Source: a bacterium (GTDB taxonomy: Bacteria; JACRDZ01; JAQUKH01). Taken from it: a stretch of DNA of 64,000 nucleotides. The stretch's first letter is position 1. Each line of letters begins with the position of its first letter. The notes below the pieces were generated by a model that was not told the DNA's origin, did not search any database, and saw only the letters and a list, made by a program, of their open reading frames with translations. Position numbers and translations under genes: made by a program. The stretch spans positions 1 to 64,000 of the forward strand of contig JAQUKH010000009.1 of NCBI GenBank assembly GCA_028719205.1. Reading direction: 5' to 3'. This document shows positions 43,118-51,482 of the stretch, in pieces.

Positions 43118-44377
43118 ATGTATAAGAAATTAATTATTTATTTGATGATATTTATGCTTATAGGGACAATGAATGTTTTCGCCCAATCCCAAGTCGTTCC
43201 GTGCCAGTTAACGAACGCGGATCAGGATACGATCCGGCTTTTTCCGGAAAGGACCAATTACCGTTCGGAATTTATCCGGACTGATGAAGTGGGAGATAAG
43301 CGTAAGATTGGCGGCGAGGTATTGTATAAAGAATTGGAGAAGCGGTTAGGTGATAAATGGGATCCTATCTGGGAAACGAAGGATATTCCATATGTTTTTT
43401 ATGAAATTTTAAAAGGGCAGGAAACGATCGGCTGGGTCTTTGGCGCGAACCAGGGCTGGCCGGGAGCTGATAATTCACAGTTGATGATGGCCTTTGATCT
43501 GGATGAAAGGATCCAGGAATTTTTTTATCAGAAACTGCCTTCCGTGCAAAGGGAAAAGTTGCAAACTCCGGAGTTCTATTCTCAATTTATCGGGCTGACT
43601 TTGGAACATTTTTATATTAATGAATATCTGATAAGCCAGAAAATTGAGGATAAGAATATTTTGAGTTTAGACATGATTGGTCGCATCCGGAATCCGGCCG
43701 AGAAAGAAACCGAAGGCTTCCAAAAGACACTGCGCGGGATGAAAAAGGTTTTAGTTTATCTGGATGACTTCAAGTTTGGAAATAAAATAAAAAAGGACGA
43801 AGTAATTAATAAAACAAAAAAAATTATTGAAGCCAAAGTTCCATTATTAAGTGAAAATCCAATGGAAAGGATCAAAAAAATATTTCCAAACGCGTCGAGG
43901 TATGTGGTTGACCTTATATCAACGGATCCAGTTACTCCGGTTTATGTGGTTTACAAAGATGATGTGTATAAGAAGCCTTTTGTCAGGGGAATTCTTTTGG
44001 GATATGTCCTGCCGTTGGAATTAAATACAGCGCAGGGAAAATTCAGCTTGGTTATTTCCGTTGGCAGTCAGGATAAAGAAAAGGGCAAGATCCAGTCTTT
44101 GGAAATAAACAAAACCGGATTTAATCAGTTAAAAAATATATCCCTGGTTAATTTTTACGCGAAGGACGTACTGACGAGGACCAAATTGTCTGACGAGAAA
44201 ATAGATAAGATAGGGCCTTTAAAAGTTGAGGTTGAAGGTAAGGATATAACTCAGGATGTTCTTGCAATAGCACGAAAGGAATTGATCTTAGTTGATAACA
44301 CTTATCTTCATAATTTATTTAAAAAGGATGAGATCGAGAAAAAAATTGAAGATTATTTAAAAGGACAAAAAAAATAA
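43118..44377 (+). CDS. Secreted protein with two similar halves, possibly FMN-binding-domain-like
   Basis: The 419-aa product has a signal peptide (IGTMNVFA). Two regions look related: IRLFPERTNYRSEFIRTDEV...IGWVFGANQGW (about 37-130) and KKIFPNASRYVVDLISTDPV...RGILLGYVLPLEL (about 250-330). Both have LFP/IFP, a strand pair, then G-[WY]-V and a glycine-rich turn. This resembles the FMN-binding domain seen in NosR-type and RnfG-type proteins, but the flavin-attachment threonine motif is not clear. The assignment is tentative. It is followed by lipoprotein, thioredoxin and ABC transporter genes, a context of envelope redox or metal handling. Confidence 0.5.
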   Translation: MYKKLIIYLMIFMLIGTMNVFAQSQVVPCQLTNADQDTIRLFPERTNYRSEFIRTDEVGDKRKIGGEVLYKELEKRLGDKWDPIWETKDIPYVFYEILKGQETIGWVFGANQGWPGADNSQLMMAFDLDERIQEFFYQKLPSVQREKLQTPEFYSQFIGLTLEHFYINEYLISQKIEDKNILSLDMIGRIRNPAEKETEGFQKTLRGMKKVLVYLDDFKFGNKIKKDEVINKTKKIIEAKVPLLSENPMERIKKIFPNASRYVVDLISTDPVTPVYVVYKDDVYKKPFVRGILLGYVLPLELNTAQGKFSLVISVGSQDKEKGKIQSLEINKTGFNQLKNISLVNFYAKDVLTRTKLSDEKIDKIGPLKVEVEGKDITQDVLAIARKELILVDNTYLHNLFKKDEIEKKIEDYLKGQKK

Positions 44378-44393
44378 AATAGGAGGAACAACT

Positions 44394-44786
44394 ATGAAAA
44401 AGATATTGGTAATCTTAGGATTAATTTTAATAGGAGCGGCAGGATTATTTATATCAAGCTGCGGTTCAGGGATAGAAAAATTTGGCGAGGAGATCGGTGC
44501 AAATACAGCCAAAACAGCTATCGGGACAATACTGCTTAATCCCGGTGATTACGTTAATAAAGAAGTAATTATTGAGGGAAAAATAGCGAGTGAATGCCCG
44601 ACAGGCGGATGGATAAATGTTTCTGACGCTTCAGGCGGCGGGACAATTTATGTTGAAATGCACGGTACACCTATAACTATACCTCAAAGGGTGGGTAAAA
44701 ATGTAGAGGTTAAAGGGATGGTTTATCAGACAGAAAGCGAACCGAAAGAAACAAAAATCTTGGCGAAAGGATTAATAATAAAATAA
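44394..44786 (+). CDS. OB-fold-type lipoprotein (130 aa)
   Basis: A lipobox (LFISSC) follows a 20-residue hydrophobic signal. The mature part has the beta pattern of small OB-fold domains: NPGDYVNKEVIIEGKIASECPTGGWINVSDASGGGTIYVE and VGKNVEVKGMVYQ. Relatives occur in exported nucleic-acid-binding-like or metal-associated folds, and the two extra cysteines (Cys25 for the lipid, plus one in SECP) leave little room for metal binding. AGGAGG lies before the ATG. It is part of the cluster with the TlpA protein. Confidence 0.6.
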   Translation: MKKILVILGLILIGAAGLFISSCGSGIEKFGEEIGANTAKTAIGTILLNPGDYVNKEVIIEGKIASECPTGGWINVSDASGGGTIYVEMHGTPITIPQRVGKNVEVKGMVYQTESEPKETKILAKGLIIK

Positions 44787-44860
44787 CCCCCTTTCATTCC
44801 CCCTTATCAGGGGGATAATTGATTTCTCCCCTGATAAGGAGAGATCAAGAGGGGTTTGAA
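44787..44860. repeat. GC-armed palindromic intergenic repeat
   Basis: CCCCCTTATCAGGGGG and CCCCTGATAAGGAG are two hairpin-like units between the OB-fold lipoprotein and the TlpA gene. Related in style to 43055-43112. Some arms are imperfect. Confidence 0.5.
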
Positions 44861-44875
44861 TAAAGGTTAATATTT

Positions 44876-45361
44876 ATGAAAAAAATAATTGTGATTTCCA
44901 TGCTCTATGCTTTATGCTCTATGCTCTTTTCGAGTTGCGGCCCAAAACCACAATTTATGGCGGTAGGAGATGAAGCTCCAGGTTTTTCTATCCTGGATAT
45001 GAATGGCAATAAAGTTTCATTGAAAAGCCTTTTGAATGGGAAAGAGGTAGTATTAAATTTCTGGGCCAGCTGGTGTCCGGAGTGCCGTGCCGAGGTATCG
45101 CGTTTAAAAGAGTTTTCTGAGAAATATAAAGATAAGATAGAGATTGTGGGAATAAATCTGGAAGAATCCAAAGAAACGGTCCAATCGTTTATTGAATCTA
45201 ACGGGATAAAATACAAAATATTGCTGGATTCAAATGGAAAGACAGCAAAACTTTATATGGTGCGGGGCGTGCCGACGAATATTTTAATTAATAAGGATGG
45301 GTTAATTAAAAAACTTAATATAGATATCAGGGAAATGGAAAGTTATTTAATCCAAATATAA
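44876..45361 (+). CDS. TlpA-type thioredoxin lipoprotein
   Basis: The 161-aa product has a lipobox (LFSSCG) and a thioredoxin fold with the active site WASWCPEC, then VGINLEESKETVQSFI and the cis-proline VPTN. This fits periplasmic thiol reductases that act on cytochrome or metal-protein maturation. The signal peptide is encoded by four tandem copies of a 7-base unit (ATGCTCT) at 44900-44927. Because 7 is not a multiple of 3, slippage would shift the frame. The gene directly precedes the permease gene. Confidence 0.85.
   Translation: MKKIIVISMLYALCSMLFSSCGPKPQFMAVGDEAPGFSILDMNGNKVSLKSLLNGKEVVLNFWASWCPECRAEVSRLKEFSEKYKDKIEIVGINLEESKETVQSFIESNGIKYKILLDSNGKTAKLYMVRGVPTNILINKDGLIKKLNIDIREMESYLIQI
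44900..44927 (+). repeat. Heptanucleotide tandem repeat (ATGCTCT x4) in the TlpA signal peptide
   Basis: Four head-to-tail copies, the second with a T for C (ATGCTTT). It encodes MLYALCSML and lies within the first 20 codons. Confidence 0.8.
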
Positions 45362-45372
45362 GGAGAAGGATT

Positions 45373-47145
45373 ATGAGGAAATTTTTTAATTTGGCTTATA
45401 AAAATTTATACAGGCGAAAAATAAGGTCAATGCTTACGATCGGCGGTGTAGGCGTGGCAGTGGCGGTATTGGTGAGCCTTTTAGGATTTAATTCCGGGTA
45501 TCGTATCGCGCTGGAAAAGGATGTTTCCGGTATGGGATACCAGGTTTTAATTACCGCTAAGGGATGTCCATATGAATTGGCGACTGTGGCTTTATCCGGG
45601 ACAGGGGCACTGCGTTATCTTACGGATGACACGATAGCAAAAGTAAAACAGGACAAAGAGATCGCTGAATTAACTCCAATGTTAATGAATCCGCTGATTA
45701 AAGAAAACGGGAATGGTTTTTATACCTTCTGGGGGATAGACAAGGATAGTTACACGAAACTTCGCCCAATGATGCAGATAGCGAAAGGCAAACATAAAGA
45801 AAGGATTACTGATCCATCTTCGGGAAAAGAGACTGAAAAAGAAATAGACGGGCCAATGGGCAGGTGGTTTAAAACTCGTGAGATTAAAGCGGACGAGATC
45901 TATTTGAAGAATGGTAAAGTCTTAAAAGGTTTGATCACGGGCGAGGGAAAATATGAAAAGGTTGTGGGAACTGAACTTGATCCGGTCAGCGGGGATTTTG
46001 TCCAGAAAAAGAAAATGGTTTCAACGGTCAAGGTTATGCTTCCATCAAGAGTGTACAATAAAATAGATGTCGAAAGTGTAAAGACTGCAAAAATCGGAGA
46101 AGAACTGAAAGATGAATTGTATTTAAAGGATGGAAGTAAAATAACAGGAGTGATACTTAATGAGACGAAGGATGTATACAATGTAGGAGATGTAGAATTG
46201 GCTTATCCCAACAGTGAAGAAATTGATCTGGAACAGGTTGCTGTTGAGGCTAATGGCAGTCCGAAAATTATTAAATATGACAAGGGCGAGGAAATTGAAC
46301 TGGTTATGGGCTGGGAGGCCGCGCAAACGGGATTTGTTCAGGTCGGTCAGAAACTGGCGATTAATGTTAAAGAAATGGCAAGAGAAAAAGTTAAGGAAAA
46401 AATAACCGACCCGGTCAGCGGGAAATCAAAAGAGATCGAAAAAGAAATAGAAAAACCTGTATCAACTTCTTATACCTTCAGAGTAGTCGGGATCCTGGAA
46501 AAAGGAGGAGGCCAGGATGATGGTTCATATTTTATCCAGATAGAAGAGGCGCAAAGAATTTTCAGGAAATACAAAATGCTTACAGGTATCGGTGTCAGGC
46601 TGAATAATCTTGCCCAGCTTCCATTGTTTACAGACAGGATCTACAACCGTAAAGAATTGGGAGAAACACAGATCGTAAGCCTCGCGGAGGTGAAAGGAAC
46701 GATCCTCAATCTGGTGCAGACCGCGAAAATTCTGGTTATGTCGGTGGCGTTTATCGCGATCCTTGTCGCGTTGATCGGAGTAATGAACACTATTTTGATG
46801 AGCGTGTTTGAGCGGACCCAGGAAATAGGAATTATGAAAGCGATAGGCGCGTCGCGTATGGATATATTTAAACTTATCTGGCTGGAGACAATTGTTATCT
46901 GTGTATTTGGAGGTATTTTGGGGACGATTATTGCCGTAGTTGGAGGAAGTTTTATAGAAAAATTGATCAGAGCGGTAATGTCCAGGGCGGGTTATGTTCC
47001 CGCAGGCCAGATAATTAATTTTACACCTGGCATAATTATCGGTTCATTTGTCGGCGCGATCGTTTTAGGAATTTTATCTGGGATCTGGCCCGCATACCGC
47101 GCGGCAAAGATGAGGCCTATTGAGGCGATAAGAAGCGGAGAATAA
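45373..47145 (+). CDS. FtsX/MacB-type ABC transporter permease with internally repeated insert
   Basis: The 590-aa permease begins with LAYKNLYRRKIRSMLTIGGV (cytosolic helix and first membrane helix). The last about 140 residues hold three helices with ERTQEIGIMKAIGASRMDI and PAYRAAKMRPIEAIRSGE, as in FtsX/MacB permeases. Between them is an extracytoplasmic domain containing CPYE near the start and a long insert (about 140-380) with repeated elements: LKNGKVLKGLI and LKDGSKITGVI, and three DPxSG motifs (ITDPSSGK, LDPVSGDF, ITDPVSGK). Two ATPase genes follow. It may move lipoproteins or other envelope substrates, or act as a mechanical device as MacB does. The substrate is unknown. Confidence 0.8.
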   Translation: MRKFFNLAYKNLYRRKIRSMLTIGGVGVAVAVLVSLLGFNSGYRIALEKDVSGMGYQVLITAKGCPYELATVALSGTGALRYLTDDTIAKVKQDKEIAELTPMLMNPLIKENGNGFYTFWGIDKDSYTKLRPMMQIAKGKHKERITDPSSGKETEKEIDGPMGRWFKTREIKADEIYLKNGKVLKGLITGEGKYEKVVGTELDPVSGDFVQKKKMVSTVKVMLPSRVYNKIDVESVKTAKIGEELKDELYLKDGSKITGVILNETKDVYNVGDVELAYPNSEEIDLEQVAVEANGSPKIIKYDKGEEIELVMGWEAAQTGFVQVGQKLAINVKEMAREKVKEKITDPVSGKSKEIEKEIEKPVSTSYTFRVVGILEKGGGQDDGSYFIQIEEAQRIFRKYKMLTGIGVRLNNLAQLPLFTDRIYNRKELGETQIVSLAEVKGTILNLVQTAKILVMSVAFIAILVALIGVMNTILMSVFERTQEIGIMKAIGASRMDIFKLIWLETIVICVFGGILGTIIAVVGGSFIEKLIRAVMSRAGYVPAGQIINFTPGIIIGSFVGAIVLGILSGIWPAYRAAKMRPIEAIRSGE

Positions 47146-47159
47146 AGGAGGGGACCAAA

Positions 47160-47849
47160 ATGGAAAATACACAAGTTATAAATACAAAAGGATTAAAAAA
47201 GGTCTACCGCCTTTATGCTGAAGAAATAGCCGCGCTCAAAGGAATAGATCTTAGTATAAATAAAGGAGAATTTGTTTCAATAATGGGGCCATCGGGCGCC
47301 GGAAAAACCACATTTTTAAATCTTGTCGGATGCTTGGATCATATAACATCCGGGGATTTGACGGTGCTTGGCAAAAATCTTAATTCATTCGATGACTCCC
47401 GTATGCGTGACCTGAGGCTCCATCACCTGGGATTTGTTTTTCAGGAATTTTTTCTGGTGAAAGAGCTGACTGCCCTGGAGAATGTGGAATTACCCATGCT
47501 GTTTGCCGACAACAAGGACCTAAGCTGGGCAAAACATTTGATAGAAAGAGTGGGGCTTGGAAAAAGAATGAATCATTTGCCTAAAGAAATGTCTGGCGGA
47601 GAGATGCAGAGAGTTGCTATCGCGCGGGCATTGGCAAATAAGCCGGATATTGTATTGGCTGATGAGCCTACAGGAAATCTGGATACAAAGAACGCCCAGA
47701 GTATTTACGATCTTTTCAGGGAACTGGGTAAGGAAGAAAATCTTACGATTATCGCGGCTACTCATAATGTAAAACTGGCTTATCAGGCGGACAGGGTTGT
47801 GCATTTGCGTGAAGGGCGTATTGAAAAAGATGAAATTGTTAAACATTAA
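47160..47849 (+). CDS. ABC transporter ATPase, LolD/MacB type (first)
   Basis: The 229-aa ATPase shows Walker A GPSGAGKTT, Q-loop VFQEFFLV, signature MSGGEMQRVAIARAL, Walker B VLADEPTGNLDT and the H-loop AATHN. All catalytic residues are intact. It lies 15 bases after the permease, so the pair forms a typical FtsX-type unit. Confidence 0.88.
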   Translation: MENTQVINTKGLKKVYRLYAEEIAALKGIDLSINKGEFVSIMGPSGAGKTTFLNLVGCLDHITSGDLTVLGKNLNSFDDSRMRDLRLHHLGFVFQEFFLVKELTALENVELPMLFADNKDLSWAKHLIERVGLGKRMNHLPKEMSGGEMQRVAIARALANKPDIVLADEPTGNLDTKNAQSIYDLFRELGKEENLTIIAATHNVKLAYQADRVVHLREGRIEKDEIVKH

Positions 47850-47855
47850 TTAATT

Positions 47856-47917
47856 GTAGGGGCAGACCCATGTGTCTGCCCAAAAATAATGGGGCGAACA
47901 CATGGGTTCACCCCTAC
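47856..47917. repeat. Palindromic GTAGGGGC repeat, double hairpin
   Basis: GTAGGGGCAGACCCATGTGTCTGCCC followed by GGGGCGAACACATGGGTTCACCCCTAC, given in two parts. Same family as 4986-5047. It separates the two ATPase genes; the second ATPase binding site (AAAGGA) begins directly at its right edge. Confidence 0.7.
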
Positions 47918-47930
47918 AAAGGAAAATATT

Positions 47931-48623
47931 ATGAATGACATAGTTCTTGAAGCAAAAAACCTGAAGAAATATTATACCCGCGGCCCGGAAACCGTTAAGG
48001 CTCTGGACGGCGTGGATTTCTCGATCAGAAAAGGCGAGATTGTTTCGATCGTCGGGCCCTCGGGTTCGGGTAAAACTACACTGATGAATTTGATCAGTTG
48101 TCTGGATACGGCTACATCCGGTACCTTGAATGTAGGCGGCGAGGATGTTACGCATTTCAGTGAGTCACAACTCATTAATGTGCGGCGAAATTATCTCGGG
48201 TTTATCTTTCAGCAGTTTTATCTTATTCCAAATCTTTTCGCGGTGGAAAATATAGAATTGCCGCTGGTTTTCGCGAAAAAACCTATTGACCAGAAAAAAA
48301 TACTTGAGGTTATTGAACTCGTCGGGCTAAAAGGGCGAGAAAATATTCCGGCATTTATGCTTTCAGGCGGAGATAAACAGCGCATTGCGATTGCCCGCGC
48401 TTTGATCAATGACCCTAAGCTTCTCATTGCGGATGAGCCTACGGGAAAACTGGAGTTAAAAGTAAGGGATGACCTGCTGGTTTTATTTAACCAGCTGGTA
48501 AAAAAAGGAATTGCTATTTTTATAGCGACGCATGATCTGGAACTGGCAGGCATGACACAGAGGATAATTCATTTGCAGGACGGCAAGATAATTCCAAAAG
48601 AACAATCAAGTTTATATTATTAA
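47931..48623 (+). CDS. ABC transporter ATPase, LolD/MacB type (second, with altered signature)
   Basis: 230 aa. Walker A GPSGSGKTT and Walker B LLIADEPTGKLELK are recognisable and the H-loop is FIATHD. The signature is LSGGDKQRIAIARAL instead of the usual LSGGEQQR, and the D-loop reads GKLELK instead of GNLDxx. The D-loop Asp is missing, which could make this half a weak ATPase, as in asymmetric transporters. The ATG at 47931 has AAAGGA upstream; an earlier ATG at 47889 lies within the repeat and is rejected. One permease with two ATPases suggests an ATPase heterodimer. Confidence 0.82.
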   Translation: MNDIVLEAKNLKKYYTRGPETVKALDGVDFSIRKGEIVSIVGPSGSGKTTLMNLISCLDTATSGTLNVGGEDVTHFSESQLINVRRNYLGFIFQQFYLIPNLFAVENIELPLVFAKKPIDQKKILEVIELVGLKGRENIPAFMLSGGDKQRIAIARALINDPKLLIADEPTGKLELKVRDDLLVLFNQLVKKGIAIFIATHDLELAGMTQRIIHLQDGKIIPKEQSSLYY

Positions 48624-48645
48624 AATTTATGTGAAAGGGGAAAAA

Positions 48646-49161
48646 ATGAAAAAAAGTATTATATTGTTATTCGGATTTTTATTGTTCGCGCAAAGCAATA
48701 TTTTTGCGATGGATTGTAGTGCGACAGACGATAAAGATACTACTGCGCATGGCGAATCAAAGCATAAAGACATGGAAATGGCAAAGAAGGATTCAAATGA
48801 TACAGCTTCAGTCAAGGCGAAAAATATTGGCAATACCGTCTGCCCGGTTACCGGCGAAAAGATCAATGAGAAGTATAAATCTTCTTACGAATATAAGGAC
48901 ACGACTTATAATTTCTGCTGTGCCGGATGCGTTGATGAATTTAAAAAAGACCCGGGTAAATATATTAAAATAATCGGAGAAGAACTCCAAAAAAAGTGGG
49001 ATTTAATGAACCTGAAAGTTAAAGACCCGGTTTGTAACAAGGAAATTAATTCCCAGGAAGCGGATGCGACTTCCGTATATAATGGGAAAACATATTATTT
49101 CGACTCTAATGAATGTAAAGCAAAATTTGATAAGGAACCGGGAAAGTATATTAAAGATTAA
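48646..49161 (+). CDS. Exported protein with two YHS domains
   Basis: The 171-aa product has a signal peptide (FLLFAQSNIFA). After a polar linker come two YHS domains: NTVCPVTGEKINEKYKSSYEYKDTTYNFCCAGCVDEFKKDPGKY (described in parts) and DPVCNKEINSQEADATSVYNGKTYYFDSNECKAKF. In the second, the first cysteine of the FCxxC pair is Asp. YHS domains often bind copper or other metals and occur beside copper ATPases; CopA here also has one. The ATG at 48646 (AAAGGGGAAAAA upstream) is preferred over a GTG at 48631. Confidence 0.8.
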   Translation: MKKSIILLFGFLLFAQSNIFAMDCSATDDKDTTAHGESKHKDMEMAKKDSNDTASVKAKNIGNTVCPVTGEKINEKYKSSYEYKDTTYNFCCAGCVDEFKKDPGKYIKIIGEELQKKWDLMNLKVKDPVCNKEINSQEADATSVYNGKTYYFDSNECKAKFDKEPGKYIKD

Positions 49162-49210
49162 TTTTTATTTTCGCTAAAAGAGAAAAAAACAAAAAAGGAG
49201 GGAAATGGAT

Positions 49211-49360
49211 ATGAAAGTAAAAGATCCGGTTTGCGGCATGGAAATTAATTCAGAAGAAGCGGAGGCTACCTCTGTGTATAATGGGAAAACTTATTATTTC
49301 TGCTCGCAAACATGCAAAAATAAATTTGATAAAGACCCGAAAAAATATATTAAAGTATAA
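49211..49360 (+). CDS. Single-domain YHS protein (49 aa)
   Basis: An ATG with AAGGAGGG about eight bases upstream opens a 49-codon frame that is one YHS domain, [35 protein letters not shown], given in parts, without a signal peptide. It is about 75% identical at protein level to the second domain of the preceding gene, so it arose by local duplication. Unlike that domain it keeps both cysteines of FCSQTC, so it could bind metal. An ATG two codons earlier (49205) is possible. Confidence 0.8.
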   Translation: MKVKDPVCGMEINSEEAEATSVYNGKTYYFCSQTCKNKFDKDPKKYIKV

Positions 49361-49393
49361 TTTGTTTTATCAATTTTAAATCAAGGAGAAAAA

Positions 49394-49822
49394 GTGAAAA
49401 AAGAAAATAAATTGCCGGGATTTGCGCTGATCTGCTGTCTTTTTATATCCATATCGACCGGTTGTACAACAAGCAGCAATAATGTCACACAGCCTTCCGG
49501 AACGGTAATTAATGTTTCGGGGGAATGGAATGGACCATGGACAAGCTCGGTTTTTATCGCGTTAAATGTTAAGGGTACTTTTAAGGCAACAGTAGTTCAG
49601 AGTGGAACGGTTTTAACCGGAACAATAAATGTCCCTGAGATAGGCATGACTAACGCGCAGCTAAAAGGGACGGTTGATACAACAAATATTACGTTCGGGG
49701 ATATAGATAATAAAATAGTTTTTACCGGCGTGGTAAGCGGTAATTCTTCAGCATCCGGAACTTATATTTATGCTTATGCTCCATTGAATGATAATGGGAC
49801 TTGGAGCGGTACTAAAAAATAA
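49394..49822 (+). CDS. Lipoprotein of unknown function (142 aa)
   Basis: GTG start after AAGGAG (49383-49388). The lipobox is ISTGC. The mature protein is beta-rich with glycine/threonine strands (GEWNGPWTSSVF, GTFKATVVQSGTVLTGTI, SASGTYIYAYAPLNDNGTWSGT) and looks like a small beta-barrel of the lipocalin-like type that starts with a W-x-G-x-W motif. No family is assigned. Its neighbours are envelope lipoproteins. Confidence 0.6.
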   Translation: MKKENKLPGFALICCLFISISTGCTTSSNNVTQPSGTVINVSGEWNGPWTSSVFIALNVKGTFKATVVQSGTVLTGTINVPEIGMTNAQLKGTVDTTNITFGDIDNKIVFTGVVSGNSSASGTYIYAYAPLNDNGTWSGTKK

Positions 49823-49835
49823 AAGTTTTTGTTTA

Positions 49836-49864
49836 TTGACTTTCTTATTAATGTATATTTGAAT
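49836..49864 (+). promoter_or_regulatory. Possible promoter for the QDTT-repeat lipoprotein
   Basis: TTGACT is followed after 17 bases by TTGAAT. It is 56 bases upstream of the ATG. The -10 match is moderate. Confidence 0.3.
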
Positions 49865-49919
49865 ATTGCCGATATTAGTGTTGTTTTATGGCAATTAATA
49901 TGCATAGGGAGGGTCTCAT

Positions 49920-50678
49920 ATGAAGAAAATATCTGTTTTCTTTGCAATTATAATGCTGTCAGCCTTTTCAGGTTGTGATCTAAATAACTTATCGCAAAAT
50001 ACTTCACCGGATACTACACAAAAATTTGTACAAGATACTACTCGATATATTACCCAGGACACAACCAACTATACTCAACAGGACACTACCAAATATACTA
50101 TACAAGACACTACACAACAACAGCAATTTAACATAGTTTTACCTTATTTTAATGATTTTGAAAACGGTTCACTGAACGGCCTTGAAACCTTCTTTAATGA
50201 GTGGGTAATTTTAAAGGATTCAGACAACAATAATGTTATTGTTCCCTATTATGCCGATGATAACTCTGATCTGTATCTTGCTGCTGATCTGAAAACTAAT
50301 TTTACAATAGAATTCAGATTCAACAGAAGGATGTCGCCCTGTTGGATGGCGTTTGATTTTTCTCAGTATAAGAGGGTTGGCATGAATTTGAATAACTGGC
50401 TTCTTGTTAACGATAACGGTCTCATTTTTGGAAGAAGAAGTGAATCCCCTTTTGGGTTTGTGAATTATATGACTAACATTAATCCGAATAAATGGTACAC
50501 CTTGAAAATACAGGTAATTAATGCCAACCGGTATGTAATCTCGTTTGACGGTATTCAGGTTATTGATTACACAGACGTCAGCATAAATACAACTTTAGGT
50601 TATAATCTTATTAAATTCGAGGGAAATCCATTAGATGGGTACTATTATCTGGATAATATAAAGGTATCTAATCCTTAA
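49920..50678 (+). CDS. Lipoprotein with QDTT tandem repeats and a concanavalin-like C-terminal domain
   Basis: The 252-aa product has a lipobox (LSAFSGC). Residues about 30-65 contain five QDTT units spaced seven to eight residues apart (VQDTTRYI, TQDTTNYT, QQDTTKYT, IQDTTQQQ and a degenerate SPDTTQKF), probably an extended linker. The C-terminal about 170 residues are a beta-sandwich: FNDFENGSLNGLETFF, then TIEFRFNRRM, then WYTLKIQVINANRYVISFDG and YYLDNIKV. This pattern fits LamG/3-keto-disaccharide-hydrolase-like sugar-binding domains. It is followed by a clear terminator. Confidence 0.65.
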   Translation: MKKISVFFAIIMLSAFSGCDLNNLSQNTSPDTTQKFVQDTTRYITQDTTNYTQQDTTKYTIQDTTQQQQFNIVLPYFNDFENGSLNGLETFFNEWVILKDSDNNNVIVPYYADDNSDLYLAADLKTNFTIEFRFNRRMSPCWMAFDFSQYKRVGMNLNNWLLVNDNGLIFGRRSESPFGFVNYMTNINPNKWYTLKIQVINANRYVISFDGIQVIDYTDVSINTTLGYNLIKFEGNPLDGYYYLDNIKVSNP

Positions 50679-50699
50679 ATATTTATTTTTCTATTTCAG

Positions 50700-50731
50700 G
50701 GGCTCCGGTATTTATCGGAGCCCTTTTTTTT
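50700..50731 (+). terminator. Rho-independent terminator
   Basis: Perfect 8-bp stem GGGCTCCG / CGGAGCCC with an 8-base loop, followed by eight T residues. It ends the lipoprotein cluster. Confidence 0.92.
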
Positions 50732-50899
50732 ATTGCAGAGACATGTCCACGTGCATATCTTCTATTTTTGAAATTGAATGGAATATTACGAAAAAGATAT
50801 AAATATTTTTTAAAAATATGGTATTATTCGTTGTGTATGCGTAGATTCTTCAAAAAACGGATTAATTATAAAACTTTTCTTAGAAAGGAAAATTCAATC

Positions 50900-51436
50900 A
50901 TGAAAAAAGTAATTGCAGGGCTTATTCTCGCTGTACTATTGTCTTTTAACCAAAACTTAATGGCAAGTGAGGAGACCCACAGAAAGACAACAGAAGAATT
51001 AATCAAGGTGCTGAAGGTCGAGGAAATGGAAAACCAGGGTTTTGAACAACTTAAACAGATGTTCATGGACCAGACGGATCAAATGCTAATGTCCCTGCAG
51101 GATGATGCAAAAATAAATGCAGCCAAGGAAAAGTATATTGGCATACTAAATAAGGAATTAACCTGGACGAATCTTAAAAGTAAATATATGGAACTTTATA
51201 TGGAATTATTTACTGAAGAGGAAATGAAAGGAATTATGGCTTTTTATAAAAGTCCGGCGGGACAAAAGTTTATGGAAAAAACTCCAGACCTTATGGATCG
51301 GTCCATGCAGATCGGAGAAAAAACGGTATCTGAAATAATGTTAAGAATAGGGAGTGATGATAATGAGAAAGGCGGAAAGGATCAGCAGAAAAATGAAATG
51401 CCGAAAGATAAAATGCATATGCAAAGGAACAAATAG
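50900..51436 (+). CDS. DUF2059 family exported protein
   Basis: 178 aa with a signal peptide (LLSFNQNLMA). The mature part has the DUF2059 pattern: EELIKVLKVEEM, a long helical middle, and ELFTEEEMKGIMAFYKSPAGQKFMEKTP. The C-terminal tail is charged and glutamine/lysine-rich. Function unknown in the family. The ATG at 50900 has AGAAAGGA upstream; an upstream in-frame ATG at 50768 lacks a signal and is rejected. The gene has its own unit after the terminator. Confidence 0.82.
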   Translation: MKKVIAGLILAVLLSFNQNLMASEETHRKTTEELIKVLKVEEMENQGFEQLKQMFMDQTDQMLMSLQDDAKINAAKEKYIGILNKELTWTNLKSKYMELYMELFTEEEMKGIMAFYKSPAGQKFMEKTPDLMDRSMQIGEKTVSEIMLRIGSDDNEKGGKDQQKNEMPKDKMHMQRNK

Positions 51437-51482
51437 TTGAACAATAAATATGTTATAATATATATAGTGTGAAAAGGAACAA

